Assembly: GCF_900106095.1 (NCBI RefSeq) | Contig: NZ_FNUD01000002.1 | Location: 2,005,501-2,069,500 of the forward strand | From: Pseudomonas deceptionensis | GTDB lineage: Bacteria; Pseudomonadota; Gammaproteobacteria; Pseudomonadales; Pseudomonadaceae | Direction of reading: 5' to 3' | Length of the DNA: 64,000 nt | Part shown: positions 46,155-55,814 of the stretch, piece after piece | Numbering within the stretch: the first letter of the stretch is position 1 | Layout: each line of letters starts with the position of its first letter | Made by a program: the position numbers and the translations under genes | The notes under the pieces: generated by a model | Database searches by the model: none | What the model was told of the DNA's origin: nothing | Seen by the model: only the letters and a program-made list of their open reading frames with translations

Positions 46155-46507
46155 GAAGGTTTTCTGACACGGTCATAAAGGGGGGCGGATTATGCCAGAA
46201 AACCCCGCTAATCAATGCACTTGCTGCCCGTTGGTAACATCTATAAATGAAAAAGCTCGTAAGGAGCTTCGGGCAAATGGCGTAGGAAATACCCTTCAAG
46301 CCGCTGATACCAAAGGCTGTAAGGGTTTTTGCAGGGTGGCGAGCAAGCCCTCGTACAGGTCTGACTTGAGAGCATGAAATATCTCAAATCGGTCGTTGCG
46401 GCAGGATCGGTTCGGTCCATGCACGGCAAACAGCCTTGCACATTCATGCTGATGGCGAGGAATCAAGGGTTGTCAGCGGTTGCGCCCGCAGGTTTTCAGG
46501 CCAGAGG
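46155..46507. other. 353-base gap upstream of the phosphate transporter
   Basis: The gap lies between the pitA ATG and the stop of the 66-residue gene. It holds the pitA promoter region and a small hairpin (AAGCTC / GAGCTT at about 46252-46268). Short frames on the plus strand (46192-46377, 46374-46628) have atypical composition, and the second covers the next gene on the other strand. I see nothing convincing. Confidence 0.5.
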
Positions 46508-46708
46508 TCAGGAACCCTCAGTTTTCAGCTCTTTTTCAATTTTCTGGATTTCTTCAGAGAATGCCTGGTCGAGCAGGCTGGCACGTTTGCGCCATGGTTT
46601 ACGCTCGGGTTCGGGTCGGGCGGCGTAGGTTGTCACTTCGCCGCCGTAAACATCCTTGAAACGTTGTTCCTGACGCTCAAGTTCTGCGCGCAGTTCGTCT
46701 TTTGTCAC
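46508..46708 (-). CDS. Small conserved protein of unknown function
   Basis: This 66-residue, highly charged protein starts (GTG) with TKDELRAELERQEQRFKDVYG, followed by GEVTTYAARPEPERKPWRKR and a C-terminal helix SEEIQKIEKELK. I recall near-identical proteins from many pseudomonads. The GTG at 46708 is preferred because the longer frame (16 codons more) adds residues lacking this conservation. AGGT lies about eight bases upstream. It is likely soluble and helical. Confidence 0.75.
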   Translation of the reverse strand: MTKDELRAELERQEQRFKDVYGGEVTTYAARPEPERKPWRKRASLLDQAFSEEIQKIEKELKTEGS

Positions 46709-46771
46709 GCTATTACCTAATTGAGTTGAAATTAAACCTGGTGAACCACCGTGCACGAGGAGGTTTATTCA

Positions 46772-46885
46772 TTGTGCGAATGTCAGTCAATAAGGCAATT
46801 GCTTATGAACAAGGTCGCACTTAAACACACCACGGCATGCACGCAGCCACGTCACGAACAAACACATGAGCGTCACTGTTTATAA
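46772..46885 (+). CDS. Doubtful 37-residue Cys/His-rich frame
   Basis: A TTG start eight bases after GAGGAGG opens a frame encoding a peptide beginning MCECQSIRQLLMNKVALKH and ending HEQTHERHCL. It has four Cys and five His, a metal-binding-like composition. An internal ATG (46805) is also possible. No family is known to me, and the start is non-standard. Confidence 0.2.
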   Translation: MCECQSIRQLLMNKVALKHTTACTQPRHEQTHERHCL

Positions 46886-47351
46886 GTGTTCACCCCTCAG
46901 TGAAACTACACACGATGCACTTACCGGGGAAACGGCGAAGCCTATCGGACCCTGGATCCAATTTGCTGCGCAGGTTGGGGCTTGTGCTCTCAATCGCTTC
47001 CGATCCTCAAGGGCTGAGGCGTACCGCTACTATCGCCGAATAACTTCGCGCGCGTCAACTTCCCAGTGGGTGACGTGTAATAAATATTCGAGAGTTAACG
47101 AACCGCTTCATCGCGCAGCTCTATTAATACGGCGCAGGGTAGTTGAGCGGTCAAGTTGTATAACCGCGGTAATGGACTTGGCACAGGTACATATAAAACA
47201 GACCTTTTCTATCATTGATCCACTTGTTAGTGCACGGCGCTTGATTTTAATAAGACGAAGGCCAATGGCCATTACCCGTCGATTAGTAACTATCGTGATT
47301 CGCGATCATGTCATGCCGTATTTTTACACTGGCTACGGGCTGAGGGAGTGA

Positions 47352-47385
47352 TTGCGATTATCGATCAACGGTTCGATAATCGCCC
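47352..47385. promoter_or_regulatory. Paired PcaR-like operators at the pcaR promoter
   Basis: Two copies of a PcaR-like box lie 19 bases apart centre to centre: the reverse copy GATCGATAATCGCAA (47352-47366) and GTTCGATAATCGCCC (47371-47385). The second matches the reported P. putida box GTTCGATAATCGCAC at 14 of 15 positions. They lie 42 bases before the pcaR ATG, consistent with autoregulation. Confidence 0.75.
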
Positions 47386-47426
47386 GGCATGTCATAACTA
47401 TAAATAGCTGAAGCTGGGGGTTGGGA

Positions 47427-48269
47427 ATGAATGATCAACTGCGCAATGCCGTTGCCAGTATCGCACCGCCGATTGTAGCGTCGCCCGCCAAGCGCATTCA
47501 GGCGTTTACCGGTGATCCTGACTTTATGTCTTCCCTGGCCCGAGGCCTGGCTGTGGTGCAGGCGTTTCAGGAGCGCAAGCGGCATCTGACCATTGCCCAG
47601 ATCAGCCATCGCACCGAAATTCCGCGGGCCGCAGTGCGCCGGTGCCTGTACACCCTTATCAAGCTGGGTTATGCCACGACCGATGGCCGAACCTATTCCC
47701 TGCTGCCCAAAGTACTGACGTTGGGCCATGCCTATCTGTCGTCGACGCCGCTGGCGGTCACGGCCCAACCGTATCTGGACCGCATGAGTGAGCAATTGCA
47801 CGAGGCGTGCAACATGGCGACCCTCGAAGGTGACGACATTCTCTATATCGCCCGCTCGGCGACGACCCAGCGCCTGATTTCGGTGGACCTTTCGGTTGGT
47901 GGCCGCTTGCCGGCGTACTGCACGTCGATGGGGCGCATTTTGCTGGCGGCGCTGGATGACGTGACGCTGCACGAGTACCTGGCCCATGGCGAGTTCCAGG
48001 CCAAAACCAGCCGTACCCTGCACACCCCCGAGGCGCTTCTTGAATGCTTGCAGCAGGTGCGCGAGCAAGGTTGGTGTGTCGTCGATCAGGAGTTGGAGCA
48101 AGGGCTGCGCTCGATTGCGGTGCCGGTGTACGACGCCTCAGGGCAGGTGCTGGCAGCCCTGAACGTCAGCACCCATGCCGGGCGGGTGACGCGCACGGAG
48201 CTGGAACAGCGCTTTTTGCCGATCATGCTCAATGCCAGTCGCGAGTTGAGCACCCAGCTGTTCAGTTGA
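47427..48269 (+). CDS. pcaR: IclR-family regulator PcaR of the beta-ketoadipate pathway
   Basis: This 280-residue regulator is very similar to P. putida PcaR. It has an N-terminal winged helix-turn-helix (LTIAQISHRTEIPRAAVRR) and an IclR effector-binding domain (SVGGRLPAYCTSMGRILLAAL). It activates pca genes with beta-ketoadipate and represses itself. The ATG at 47427 is two codons inside the TTG-started frame. It has paired operator-like boxes upstream, and the same boxes stand before pcaK and pcaI. Confidence 0.95.
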   Translation: MNDQLRNAVASIAPPIVASPAKRIQAFTGDPDFMSSLARGLAVVQAFQERKRHLTIAQISHRTEIPRAAVRRCLYTLIKLGYATTDGRTYSLLPKVLTLGHAYLSSTPLAVTAQPYLDRMSEQLHEACNMATLEGDDILYIARSATTQRLISVDLSVGGRLPAYCTSMGRILLAALDDVTLHEYLAHGEFQAKTSRTLHTPEALLECLQQVREQGWCVVDQELEQGLRSIAVPVYDASGQVLAALNVSTHAGRVTRTELEQRFLPIMLNASRELSTQLFS

Positions 48270-48575
48270 TGCCTTGGCACTAAGCGTTCGATAAACGCAC
48301 AGTTAAGCGTTTATCGAATTGCGCGTTGGCAGTGCGCTGATTAATGTCGCCCACAGCGCAACCCTGCTTGCAGTCTGCTCAAGTACTTATTCAGGGCCCG
48401 CCCACAATAATAATGAAGAGGCCACATGCCATGAGCACTTCCATCTGCCTGTCTTTGACACCGTTGTTGCGCAGTCGCCCTAAGATCCTCTAATCCCCTC
48501 TGGACTTTATTTAGTGTGAGCCGCCAGCCATTGGCCGGTTTCCGTTCGCCCTGGTTTTTACCCGGAATAAAAATA
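48270..48575. other. 306-base gap between pcaR and pcaK
   Basis: The gap contains a pair of PcaR-like boxes at 48286-48320 (listed separately), then a leader of about 250 bases before pcaK. A 20-codon frame at 48431-48493 (MSTSICLSLTPLLRSRPKIL) has only a weak AGAGG site and is not counted as a gene. No terminator for pcaR is obvious, so read-through is possible. Confidence 0.55.
48286..48320. promoter_or_regulatory. Paired PcaR-like operators at the pcaK promoter
   Basis: GTTCGATAAACGCAC (48286-48300) and an inverted copy reading AATTCGATAAACGCT (48306-48320) are 20 bases apart centre to centre. The first matches the P. putida box at 14 of 15 positions. Confidence 0.75.
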
Positions 48576-49922
48576 ATGAACTCACCTCAGTCCCCTGTAG
48601 GCAACTGCCTTGATGTGCAGTCGTTTATCAACGCTCAACCGCTGTCGCGCTACCAATGGCGCGTGGTGATCCTGTGTTTCCTGATTGTGTTCCTCGATGG
48701 TCTGGACACGGCGGCTATGGGGTTTATCGCCCCGGCCCTGTCCCAGGACTGGGGGATTGACCGCGCCAGCCTCGGCCCGGTAATGAGTGCCGCGCTGATC
48801 GGCATGGTGTTCGGTGCCCTGGGCTCGGGGCCATTGGCCGACCGTTTCGGGCGCAAAGTGGTGCTGGTCGTCGCCGTGTTGGTGTTTGGCGGGTTCAGCC
48901 TGGCATCGGCCTACAGCTCCAACGTTGATCAACTGCTGGTTCTGCGCTTTTTGACGGGCCTGGGGCTGGGCGCCGGGATGCCCAATGCCACCACCTTGCT
49001 GTCGGAATACACCCCTGAGCGCCACAAGTCCTTGCTGGTGACCAGCATGTTCTGCGGCTTCAACCTGGGGATGGCGGGAGGCGGGTTTATCTCGGCCAAA
49101 CTGATCCCGATGTATGGCTGGCACAGCCTGCTGCTGATTGGCGGGGTGTTGCCGCTGATTCTGACGCTGGTTCTGGTGGCGTGGTTGCCCGAATCTGCGC
49201 GCTTTCTTGTGGTGCGCAATCGCAGCATTGCGCTGATTCGAAAAACCCTGGCTCCGATAAACCCGGCAGTGGTGGCCCAGGCGTCCAGCTTCAGCGTTCC
49301 CGAGCAGAAGACCGTCAAGGCGCGCAATGTGTTTGCGGTGATCTTCTCCGGCACCTACAGCACCGGCACCTTATTGCTGTGGCTTACCTACTTTATGGGG
49401 CTGGTGATTGTTTACCTGCTCACCAGCTGGCTGCCGACGCTGATGCGTGACAGCGGCGCGAGCATGGAGCAGGCGGCGTTTATTGGCGCCCTTTTCCAGT
49501 TCGGCGGGGTACTGAGTGCGGTAGGGGTGGGCTGGGCGATGGACCGGTTCAACCCACATAAAGTGATCGGTATTTTTTACCTGCTGGCCGGGGTGTTTGC
49601 CTACGCCGTAGGGCAGAGCCTGGGCAATATCACGGTTCTGGCGACATTGGTGCTGGTGGCCGGTATGTGTGTGAACGGTGCGCAATCGGCAATGCCGTCC
49701 CTGGCCGCACGTTTTTACCCGACCCAAGGCCGCGCCACTGGCGTGTCGTGGATGCTTGGCATTGGCCGCTTCGGCGCCATTCTGGGGGCCTGGATGGGCG
49801 CAACCCTGCTGGGGCTGGGCTGGAACTTCGAGCAAGTGCTGACCGCGCTGGTAATTCCGGCAGCTCTGGCAACGGCGGCGGTATTGATCAAGGGCATGGT
49901 CAGCCATGCGGACGCAACCTGA
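48576..49922 (+). CDS. pcaK: 4-hydroxybenzoate/protocatechuate transporter PcaK (MFS)
   Basis: This 448-residue major facilitator transporter has 12 helices and imports 4-hydroxybenzoate and protocatechuate; PcaK of P. putida also mediates chemotaxis to them. The N-terminus MNSPQSPVGNCLDVQSF and FLDGLDTAAMGFIAPAL (first helix with the conserved D-G-x-D) are typical. GPLADRFGRKVVL is the loop 2-3 signature. The ATG at 48576 matches the PcaK start; a longer frame begins with GTG and adds 20 residues. It is controlled by its own PcaR-like site. Confidence 0.94.
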   Translation: MNSPQSPVGNCLDVQSFINAQPLSRYQWRVVILCFLIVFLDGLDTAAMGFIAPALSQDWGIDRASLGPVMSAALIGMVFGALGSGPLADRFGRKVVLVVAVLVFGGFSLASAYSSNVDQLLVLRFLTGLGLGAGMPNATTLLSEYTPERHKSLLVTSMFCGFNLGMAGGGFISAKLIPMYGWHSLLLIGGVLPLILTLVLVAWLPESARFLVVRNRSIALIRKTLAPINPAVVAQASSFSVPEQKTVKARNVFAVIFSGTYSTGTLLLWLTYFMGLVIVYLLTSWLPTLMRDSGASMEQAAFIGALFQFGGVLSAVGVGWAMDRFNPHKVIGIFYLLAGVFAYAVGQSLGNITVLATLVLVAGMCVNGAQSAMPSLAARFYPTQGRATGVSWMLGIGRFGAILGAWMGATLLGLGWNFEQVLTALVIPAALATAAVLIKGMVSHADAT

Positions 49923-49937
49923 TCGTTATCGTGCTAA

Positions 49938-49978
49938 CTATGTGTTCGATTAACGAACACATAGTCGATTATCGGATT
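49938..49978. promoter_or_regulatory. Paired PcaR-like operators with long palindrome at the pcaI promoter
   Basis: GTTCGATTAACGAAC (49944-49958) is centred in a perfect inverted repeat with 11-base arms CTATGTGTTCG (49938-49964). A second box, inverted, reads AATCCGATAATCGAC (49964-49978). Spacing is again about 20 bases. They lie about 100 bases upstream of pcaI. Confidence 0.75.
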
Positions 49979-50078
49979 GTTTGGGCGAAAGCAGCGGCTT
50001 AACCTGCTGTGCATCCGGTGTCGCCAGCGCGCACCTTCTTCAACCGCAGTGGCCTACAAAAAACGGGAGCTACCCCAG

Positions 50079-50936
50079 ATGGCAGACATCATTTCGTTAC
50101 ACGACGCGGTGAAACAATTTGTGAGCGATGGTGACACCGTTGCCCTTGAAGGTTTCACCCACTTGATTCCGACTGCAGCGGGTCATGAAATCATCCGTCA
50201 GGGCAAGAAAGACCTGACCCTGGTGCGGATGACGCCTGACCTGGTCTACGACCAGTTGATCGGGGCCGGTTGTGCACGAAAGTTGATCTTCTCCTGGGGC
50301 GGGAACCCGGGCGTGGGTTCGCTGCACCGTTTGCGTGATGCCGTTGAAAGGCAGTGGCCGCAGCCGCTGGAGATCGAAGAACACAGCCACGCTGACCTGG
50401 CCAATGCCTACGTGGCCGGTGCCTCGGGCCTGCCGTTTGCCGTACTGCGCGCCTATGCCGGTTCTGACTTGCCCAAGGTCAATCCGCTGATCAAGACCGT
50501 GACGTGCCCGTTTACCGGCGAAGTGCTGGCCGCCGTGCCGGCAGTGCGCCCGGATGTCACGGTGATCCACGCACAAAAGGCCGACCGCAAGGGCAACGTG
50601 CTGTTGTGGGGCATTTTGGGGGTGCAGAAAGAGGCGGCGTTGGCGGCCAAGCGGTGCATCGTCACGGTTGAAGAAATCGTCGACGACCTGCAAGCACCCA
50701 TGAACGCCTGTGTACTGCCTACCTGGGCTTTGAGCGCGGTGTGCCATGTGCCGGGCGGTGCACACCCGTCCTACGCTCACGGCTATACCGAGCGCGATAA
50801 CGTCTTCTATCAGGCGTGGGACCCGATTGCTCGCGACCGTGAGACGTTCACTGCCTGGATCAACGAATACATCCATGGCACTGCAAATTTCAGTGAGTTT
50901 CAGGCCAAGCTGGCCCGTGCTCTGGAGGCAAAATAA
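50079..50936 (+). CDS. pcaI: Beta-ketoadipate:succinyl-CoA transferase subunit A
   Basis: This 285-residue subunit pairs with PcaJ to transfer CoA from succinyl-CoA to beta-ketoadipate. Family segments are GDTVALEGFTHLIPTAAGHEI, KLIFSWGGNPGVGSLHRLRDA and VHAQKADRKGNVLLWGI-like (VIHAQKADRKGNVLLWG). The ATG at 50079 has GGGAG upstream; a frame 34 codons longer reaches into the operator region. Its stop (TAATG) overlaps the start of pcaJ. Confidence 0.95.
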   Translation: MADIISLHDAVKQFVSDGDTVALEGFTHLIPTAAGHEIIRQGKKDLTLVRMTPDLVYDQLIGAGCARKLIFSWGGNPGVGSLHRLRDAVERQWPQPLEIEEHSHADLANAYVAGASGLPFAVLRAYAGSDLPKVNPLIKTVTCPFTGEVLAAVPAVRPDVTVIHAQKADRKGNVLLWGILGVQKEAALAAKRCIVTVEEIVDDLQAPMNACVLPTWALSAVCHVPGGAHPSYAHGYTERDNVFYQAWDPIARDRETFTAWINEYIHGTANFSEFQAKLARALEAK

Positions 50937-51715
50937 TGACTTACTCCACCAATGAAATGATGACCGTAGCCGCCGCTCGCCGTTTGAAAAACGGCTCGGT
51001 GTGTTTTGTCGGCATCGGCCTGCCTTCCAAAGCGGCCAACCTGGCGCGCCTGACCTCATCCCCTGATGTTGTGCTGATTTACGAGTCTGGCCCGATTGGC
51101 GCCAAGCCCAATGTGCTGCCGCTGTCGATTGGCGACGGTGAGCTGGCTGAAACCGCCGATACCGTGGTGTCTACCAGTGAAATCTTCCGCTACTGGCTGC
51201 AAGGCGGGCGGGTCGATGTGGGCTTTTTAGGCGCGGCCCAGGTCGACCGCTTCGGCAATATCAACACCACGGTGGTCGGTGACTATCACCAGCCAAAAGT
51301 GCGCCTGCCGGGTGCCGGTGGCGCACCGGAAATTGCCGGCTCGGCGAAAAGCGTGCTGATCATCCTCAAGCAGTCGGCCCGCTCATTTGTCGACAAACTG
51401 GATTTCATCACCTCGGTGGGGCATGGCGAAGGCGGCGACTCGCGCAAGCGTCTGGGCCTGCCAGGCGCGGGCCCGGTGGGGATCATCACCGACCTGTGCA
51501 CCATGGAACCCGAAGCGCAAACCAACGAATTCGTGGTCACGGCCCTGCACCCGGGTGTCACCCGTGAACAAGTGATCGCTGCTACCGGCTGGGCCATTCG
51601 TTTTGCCGACAACGTCGAAGAGACGGCCGCGCCAACGGACATCGAGCTCACTGCCCTGCGTGATCTGGAAGCGCGGACCGCTCTGGCCCATGGCCAGGCA
51701 CCGGGAGAAGCCTGA
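50936..51715 (+). CDS. pcaJ: Beta-ketoadipate:succinyl-CoA transferase subunit B
   Basis: This 259-residue subunit has the CoA-transferase active-site glutamate in [12 protein letters not shown] and the glycine-rich segment [16 protein letters not shown]. It forms the heterodimer with PcaI. Start and stop each share a base with the neighbouring genes (TAATG, TGATG), typical of strict coupling in the pcaIJF run. Confidence 0.96.
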   Translation: MTYSTNEMMTVAAARRLKNGSVCFVGIGLPSKAANLARLTSSPDVVLIYESGPIGAKPNVLPLSIGDGELAETADTVVSTSEIFRYWLQGGRVDVGFLGAAQVDRFGNINTTVVGDYHQPKVRLPGAGGAPEIAGSAKSVLIILKQSARSFVDKLDFITSVGHGEGGDSRKRLGLPGAGPVGIITDLCTMEPEAQTNEFVVTALHPGVTREQVIAATGWAIRFADNVEETAAPTDIELTALRDLEARTALAHGQAPGEA

Positions 51716-52917
51716 TGCGCGAAGTCTTTATCTGTGACGCGATTCGTACACCTATTGGCCGTTTTGGCGGTGGTCTGGCAACTGTCCGTGCCGACGATCT
51801 GGCCGCCGCGCCGATCAAGGCGTTGATCGAGCGCAACCCGGGCGTGAACTGGAACGAAGTCGATGAAGTGTTCTTCGGCTGTGCCAACCAGGCTGGCGAA
51901 GACAACCGCAACGTGGCGCGCATGGCGGCGTTGTTGGCTGGACTGCCCGAGACCATTCCGGGCGTGACCCTTAACCGCCTGTGTGCCTCGGGCATGGATG
52001 CCATCGGTACGGCATTCCGGGCGATTGCCAGCGGCGAGATGGAACTGGCGATTGCCGGGGGCGTGGAGTCCATGTCGCGAGCGCCGTTCGTGATGGGCAA
52101 GGCCGATGCAGCGTTCTCGCGCACTATGAAGCTGGAAGACACCACCATCGGCTGGCGTTTTATTAACCCGCTGATGAAGGCCCAATACGGTATCGACCCG
52201 ATGCCGCAGACGGCGGACAACGTGGCGGATGATTACGGGATTTCCCGCGCCGATCAGGACGCTTTTGCCTTGCGCAGCCAGCAGCGTACTGCCGCCGCCC
52301 AAGCCGCAGGCTACTTTGCCGAAGAAATCGTACCGGTACGTATTGCCCACAAAAAAGGCGAGACCCTCGTAGAACACGATGAACACCCTCGTGCCGATAC
52401 CAGCCTGGAAACACTGGGCAAACTCAAGCCGGTCAACGGCCCGGACAAGACCGTTACCGCGGGCAATGCCTCGGGCGTGAATGACGGGGCGGCGGCGATG
52501 ATTCTGGCCTCGGCCGATGCGGTGAAACGTCATGGCCTGACCGCCCGGGCCCGGGTGCTGGGCATGGCCAGTGCCGGCGTGGCGCCGCGTGTGATGGGCA
52601 TCGGCCCGGTGCCTGCGGTTCGCAAGCTGGTGGAGCGTCTGGGTTTGGCGGTCAGCGATTTTGACGTGATTGAGCTCAACGAAGCCTTCGCCAGCCAGGG
52701 CCTGGCCGTATTGCGGGAGTTGGGCCTGGCAGACGATGCGCCCCAGGTGAACCCCAACGGCGGTGCAATTGCCCTGGGCCACCCGCTGGGCATGAGCGGG
52801 GCACGAATCGTGATGACCGCTCTGCATCAGCTGGAGAAAACCGGCGGCAAGAAAGGCCTGGCGACCATGTGTGTGGGTGTCGGGCAAGGTCTGGCATTGG
52901 CCATCGAACGGGTCTGA
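51715..52917 (+). CDS. pcaF: Beta-ketoadipyl-CoA thiolase PcaF
   Basis: This 400-residue thiolase cleaves beta-ketoadipyl-CoA to acetyl-CoA and succinyl-CoA, the last step of the pathway. The acyl-accepting Cys lies in [14 protein letters not shown]. The catalytic His is in [17 protein letters not shown] and the second Cys in [11 protein letters not shown]. The start at 51715 shares a base with the pcaJ stop. It is followed by a REP element, so transcription to pcaT may drop. Confidence 0.97.
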   Translation: MREVFICDAIRTPIGRFGGGLATVRADDLAAAPIKALIERNPGVNWNEVDEVFFGCANQAGEDNRNVARMAALLAGLPETIPGVTLNRLCASGMDAIGTAFRAIASGEMELAIAGGVESMSRAPFVMGKADAAFSRTMKLEDTTIGWRFINPLMKAQYGIDPMPQTADNVADDYGISRADQDAFALRSQQRTAAAQAAGYFAEEIVPVRIAHKKGETLVEHDEHPRADTSLETLGKLKPVNGPDKTVTAGNASGVNDGAAAMILASADAVKRHGLTARARVLGMASAGVAPRVMGIGPVPAVRKLVERLGLAVSDFDVIELNEAFASQGLAVLRELGLADDAPQVNPNGGAIALGHPLGMSGARIVMTALHQLEKTGGKKGLATMCVGVGQGLALAIERV

Positions 52918-52936
52918 TAGCGCTCAATGCTGACTC

Positions 52937-53023
52937 TGTGGGAGCGAGCCTGCTCGCGAAGACTCCTGGTTTACTGGATAACCGCGTTGCTCTTGAGACC
53001 TTCGCGAGCGGGCTCGCTCCCAC
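52937..53023. repeat. REP-type inverted repeat between pcaF and pcaT
   Basis: TGTGGGAGCGAGCCTGCTCGCG at the left and CGCGAGCGGGCTCGCTCCCAC at the right form a long stem. It is the same REP family as the element at 44541. In an operon it could stabilise the upstream message or act as partial terminator. Confidence 0.8.
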
Positions 53024-53111
53024 GGCATCAGTCGTTCGGCTTATTGCGGTCACGGCGTCACATGTTGCAAGGTGTGTCTGACTGCAACTAAAACCTGATG
53101 AGTAAATAAAC

Positions 53112-54404
53112 ATGACAACAGAAACTCACTACACAGGAGAGGAGCGCAAAAAAAGGATTTTTGCGATTGTCGGTGCGTCCTCCGGCAACCTTGTCGAATG
53201 GTTCGACTTTTACGTTTACGCCTTCTGCGCGATCTACTTCGCACCTGCTTTCTTCCCTTCCGATGACCCCACGGTGCAGTTGCTCAACACCGCCGGCGTG
53301 TTTGCGGCCGGGTTTTTGATGCGCCCCATTGGTGGCTGGCTGTTTGGCCGGGTCGCTGATAAACACGGGCGAAAGAATTCAATGATGATCTCGGTGCTGA
53401 TGATGTGCGCCGGCTCACTGGTCATCGCCTGTTTGCCGACCTACGCCTCGATTGGCGCCTGGGCCCCGGCCTTGCTGTTGATGGCGCGCCTGTTTCAGGG
53501 GCTGTCGGTGGGGGGCGAGTACGGCACCACGGCCACCTACATGAGCGAAGTGGCACTCAAGGGGCAGCGCGGCTTCTTTGCCTCTTTCCAGTATGTGACG
53601 CTGATCGGCGGGCAACTGCTGGCGGTGCTGGTGGTGGTGATTCTTCAACAGTTCCTGTCTGAAGATGAACTGCGGGCCTGGGGCTGGCGTGTGCCGTTTG
53701 TGATTGGTGCCATTGCGGCGCTGATTTCGTTGATGCTGCGTCGCACCCTCAAAGAAACCACCAGCGCCGAAACCCGCGAGGACAAGGATGCAGGCAGCGT
53801 GAGGGCGTTGTTCCGTGACCATAAAGCGGCGTTTATTACCGTGCTGGGTTACACCGCGGGCGGTTCGTTGATTTTCTACACCTTTACCACCTATATGCAG
53901 AAGTACCTGGTGAACACGGCCGGTATGCATGCCAAAACCGCCAGTTACATCATGACCGGCGCGCTCTTTCTTTATATGTGCATGCAGCCGCTGTTCGGCA
54001 TGCTGGCGGACAAGATAGGTCGACGTAACAACATGCTCTGGTTTGGTGCGCTGGGTACGCTGTGTACCGTGCCGATCCTGCTGAGCCTGAAAACCATCAG
54101 CAGCCCTTTCCTGGCTTTTATGCTGATTACGCTGGCACTGGCGATTGTCAGCTTCTACACCTCGATCAGCGGGCTGGTTAAAGCCGAAATGTTCCCGCCT
54201 CAGGTTCGGGCGTTGGGTGTGGGCCTGGCGTATGCCGTCGCCAACGCGATCTTTGGCGGCTCGGCGGAATACGTGGCGTTGGGGCTCAAGTCGATGGGCA
54301 TGGAAAACACCTTCTACTGGTACGTGACAGTCATGATGGCCATTGCCTTCCTGTTCAGCTTCCGCTTGCCCAAGCAGCCCAAGTACCTGCACCACGATTT
54401 GTGA
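53112..54404 (+). CDS. pcaT: Dicarboxylate/alpha-ketoglutarate family transporter PcaT (MFS)
   Basis: This 430-residue major facilitator of the metabolite:H+ symporter group starts [20 protein letters not shown] and has 12 helices. The first helix region holds [14 protein letters not shown] and the loop has [13 protein letters not shown]. In P. putida PcaT imports beta-ketoadipate and adipate-type acids. GGAG-like sequence upstream is weak. It stands between the REP and pcaB, 195 bases after pcaF and 46 bases before pcaB. Confidence 0.93.
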   Translation: MTTETHYTGEERKKRIFAIVGASSGNLVEWFDFYVYAFCAIYFAPAFFPSDDPTVQLLNTAGVFAAGFLMRPIGGWLFGRVADKHGRKNSMMISVLMMCAGSLVIACLPTYASIGAWAPALLLMARLFQGLSVGGEYGTTATYMSEVALKGQRGFFASFQYVTLIGGQLLAVLVVVILQQFLSEDELRAWGWRVPFVIGAIAALISLMLRRTLKETTSAETREDKDAGSVRALFRDHKAAFITVLGYTAGGSLIFYTFTTYMQKYLVNTAGMHAKTASYIMTGALFLYMCMQPLFGMLADKIGRRNNMLWFGALGTLCTVPILLSLKTISSPFLAFMLITLALAIVSFYTSISGLVKAEMFPPQVRALGVGLAYAVANAIFGGSAEYVALGLKSMGMENTFYWYVTVMMAIAFLFSFRLPKQPKYLHHDL

Positions 54405-54450
54405 TGTACCCCGCGCGCGCCGGGTGGCGCGCGCCTTCTAAGGACGGGTT

Positions 54451-55803
54451 ATGAGTAATCAGCTGTTCGATGCGTACTTTACGGCCAAGGCCATGGGCGA
54501 GGTCTTTAGCGACCATGGCCGGGTGCAGGCGATGCTCGACGTCGAATCGGCTCTGGCCCGGGCGCAGGCCCGGGTCGAGGTGATTCCTCACTCTGCGCTC
54601 GCGCCGATTACTGCTGCGTGTCGCGCTGAACTCTACGATTTCGAGGCCCTGGGCCTGGCGATCGCCAGTGCCGGTAATTCGGCGATCCCGCTGGTCAAAG
54701 CCTTGGGCAAACAGATTGCCAGCACAGCGCCCGAAGCCGAGCGTTACGTGCACCTGGGCGCCACCAGTCAGGACATCATGGACACCGGGCTGGTGCTGCA
54801 ACTGCGTGCTGCACTGGGGCTGATCGAGGCTGATCTGGTACGGCTTGCCGATGTCCTTGCGCAACAGGCCCAGCGCTATGCCACTACGCCCTTGGCCGGG
54901 CGTACCTGGTTGCAACAGGCTACGCCGGTCACGCTGGGGATGAAGATCGCCAGTTGGCTGGGCGCCGTCACCCGTAACCGCCAGCGCCTTGACGAACTGA
55001 AGCCGCGTTTGCTGTGTCTGCAATTCGGTGGAGCTTCGGGCACCCTGGCGGCCTTGGGCGATCAGGCGATGCCGGTGGCACAGGCGCTGGCCAATGAGTT
55101 GGGTCTGAATCTGCCTGAGCAACCGTGGCATACCCAGCGCGATCGTCTGGTTGAGTTCGGCGCGGTGTTGGGATTGATTGCGGGCAGCCTGGGCAAAGTG
55201 GGCCGTGATATCAGCCTGCTGATGCAGACCGAGGCCGCGGAAGTGTTTGAGCCATCGGCGCCGGGCAAGGGCGGTTCATCGACCATGCCCCACAAGCGCA
55301 ACCCGGTGGGCTCGGCGGTGTTGATCAGCGCCGCCACCCGGGTGCCGGGCTTGCTGAGCATCCTGTTCAGCGCCATGCCACAGGAGCACGAACGCAGCCT
55401 GGGCCTGTGGCACGCCGAGTGGGAAACCCTTCCCGAGATTTGCTGCGTCGTGTCCGGTGCGCTGGTTCAGGCATTGAACATTGCCCAGGGGCTGGAAGTG
55501 GACAGCGAGCGCATGGCGCGCAACCTCGACTTGACCCACGGGCTGGTGCTGGCCGAGGCAGTGAGCATTGTGTTGGCCCAGAGGGTAGGGCGCGAAACAG
55601 CCCATCATCTGCTGGAGCAGTGCTGCAAGCGTGCGGTGGCCGAACAGCGTCACTTGCGTGCGGTGCTGGGCGATGAGCCGCAGATCACCGCTCAGTTGAG
55701 TGCAGACGAACTGGATCGCTTGCTCGATCCGGCCCATTACCTTGGCCAGGCGACGACGTGGGTCGAGCGTGCGCGGGCTGAACATTTTGCGTTGGCCCTT
55801 TAA
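54451..55803 (+). CDS. pcaB: 3-Carboxy-cis,cis-muconate cycloisomerase PcaB
   Basis: This 450-residue enzyme of the fumarase/aspartase superfamily converts 3-carboxymuconate to 4-carboxymuconolactone. The family signature GKGGSSTMPHKRNPVGS is near residue 270, and HLGATSQDIMDTGLVLQ near residue 105. CTAAGGAC precedes the ATG. A GC-rich hairpin (GCGCGCGCC / GGCGCGCGC, about 54414-54436) lies just upstream. pcaD follows 11 bases after its end. Confidence 0.96.
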   Translation: MSNQLFDAYFTAKAMGEVFSDHGRVQAMLDVESALARAQARVEVIPHSALAPITAACRAELYDFEALGLAIASAGNSAIPLVKALGKQIASTAPEAERYVHLGATSQDIMDTGLVLQLRAALGLIEADLVRLADVLAQQAQRYATTPLAGRTWLQQATPVTLGMKIASWLGAVTRNRQRLDELKPRLLCLQFGGASGTLAALGDQAMPVAQALANELGLNLPEQPWHTQRDRLVEFGAVLGLIAGSLGKVGRDISLLMQTEAAEVFEPSAPGKGGSSTMPHKRNPVGSAVLISAATRVPGLLSILFSAMPQEHERSLGLWHAEWETLPEICCVVSGALVQALNIAQGLEVDSERMARNLDLTHGLVLAEAVSIVLAQRVGRETAHHLLEQCCKRAVAEQRHLRAVLGDEPQITAQLSADELDRLLDPAHYLGQATTWVERARAEHFALAL

Positions 55804-55814
55804 AGGAGAAGCTC

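Larger units (their letters stand above)
46709..47426. other. 718-base low-GC gap upstream of pcaR
   Basis: Base composition here is visibly more AT-rich than in the neighbours. It contains a GAGGAGG site at 46757-46763, two weak frames (46772-46885 and 46866-47351), and at its right end two PcaR-like operators. The 161-residue frame at 46866 is rich in Arg and isolated Ser with no domain and no binding site. The stretch may be degenerate foreign or former coding DNA. Confidence 0.55.

Noticed and set aside
46192..46377. 61-residue Cys-containing frame upstream of pitA on the plus strand
   Set aside because: A purine-rich stretch precedes it, but composition and lack of any known relative make chance more likely.
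46866..47351. 161-residue frame in the low-GC gap
   Set aside because: No ribosome binding site, Arg-rich and irregular composition, no domain; described as part of the gap only.
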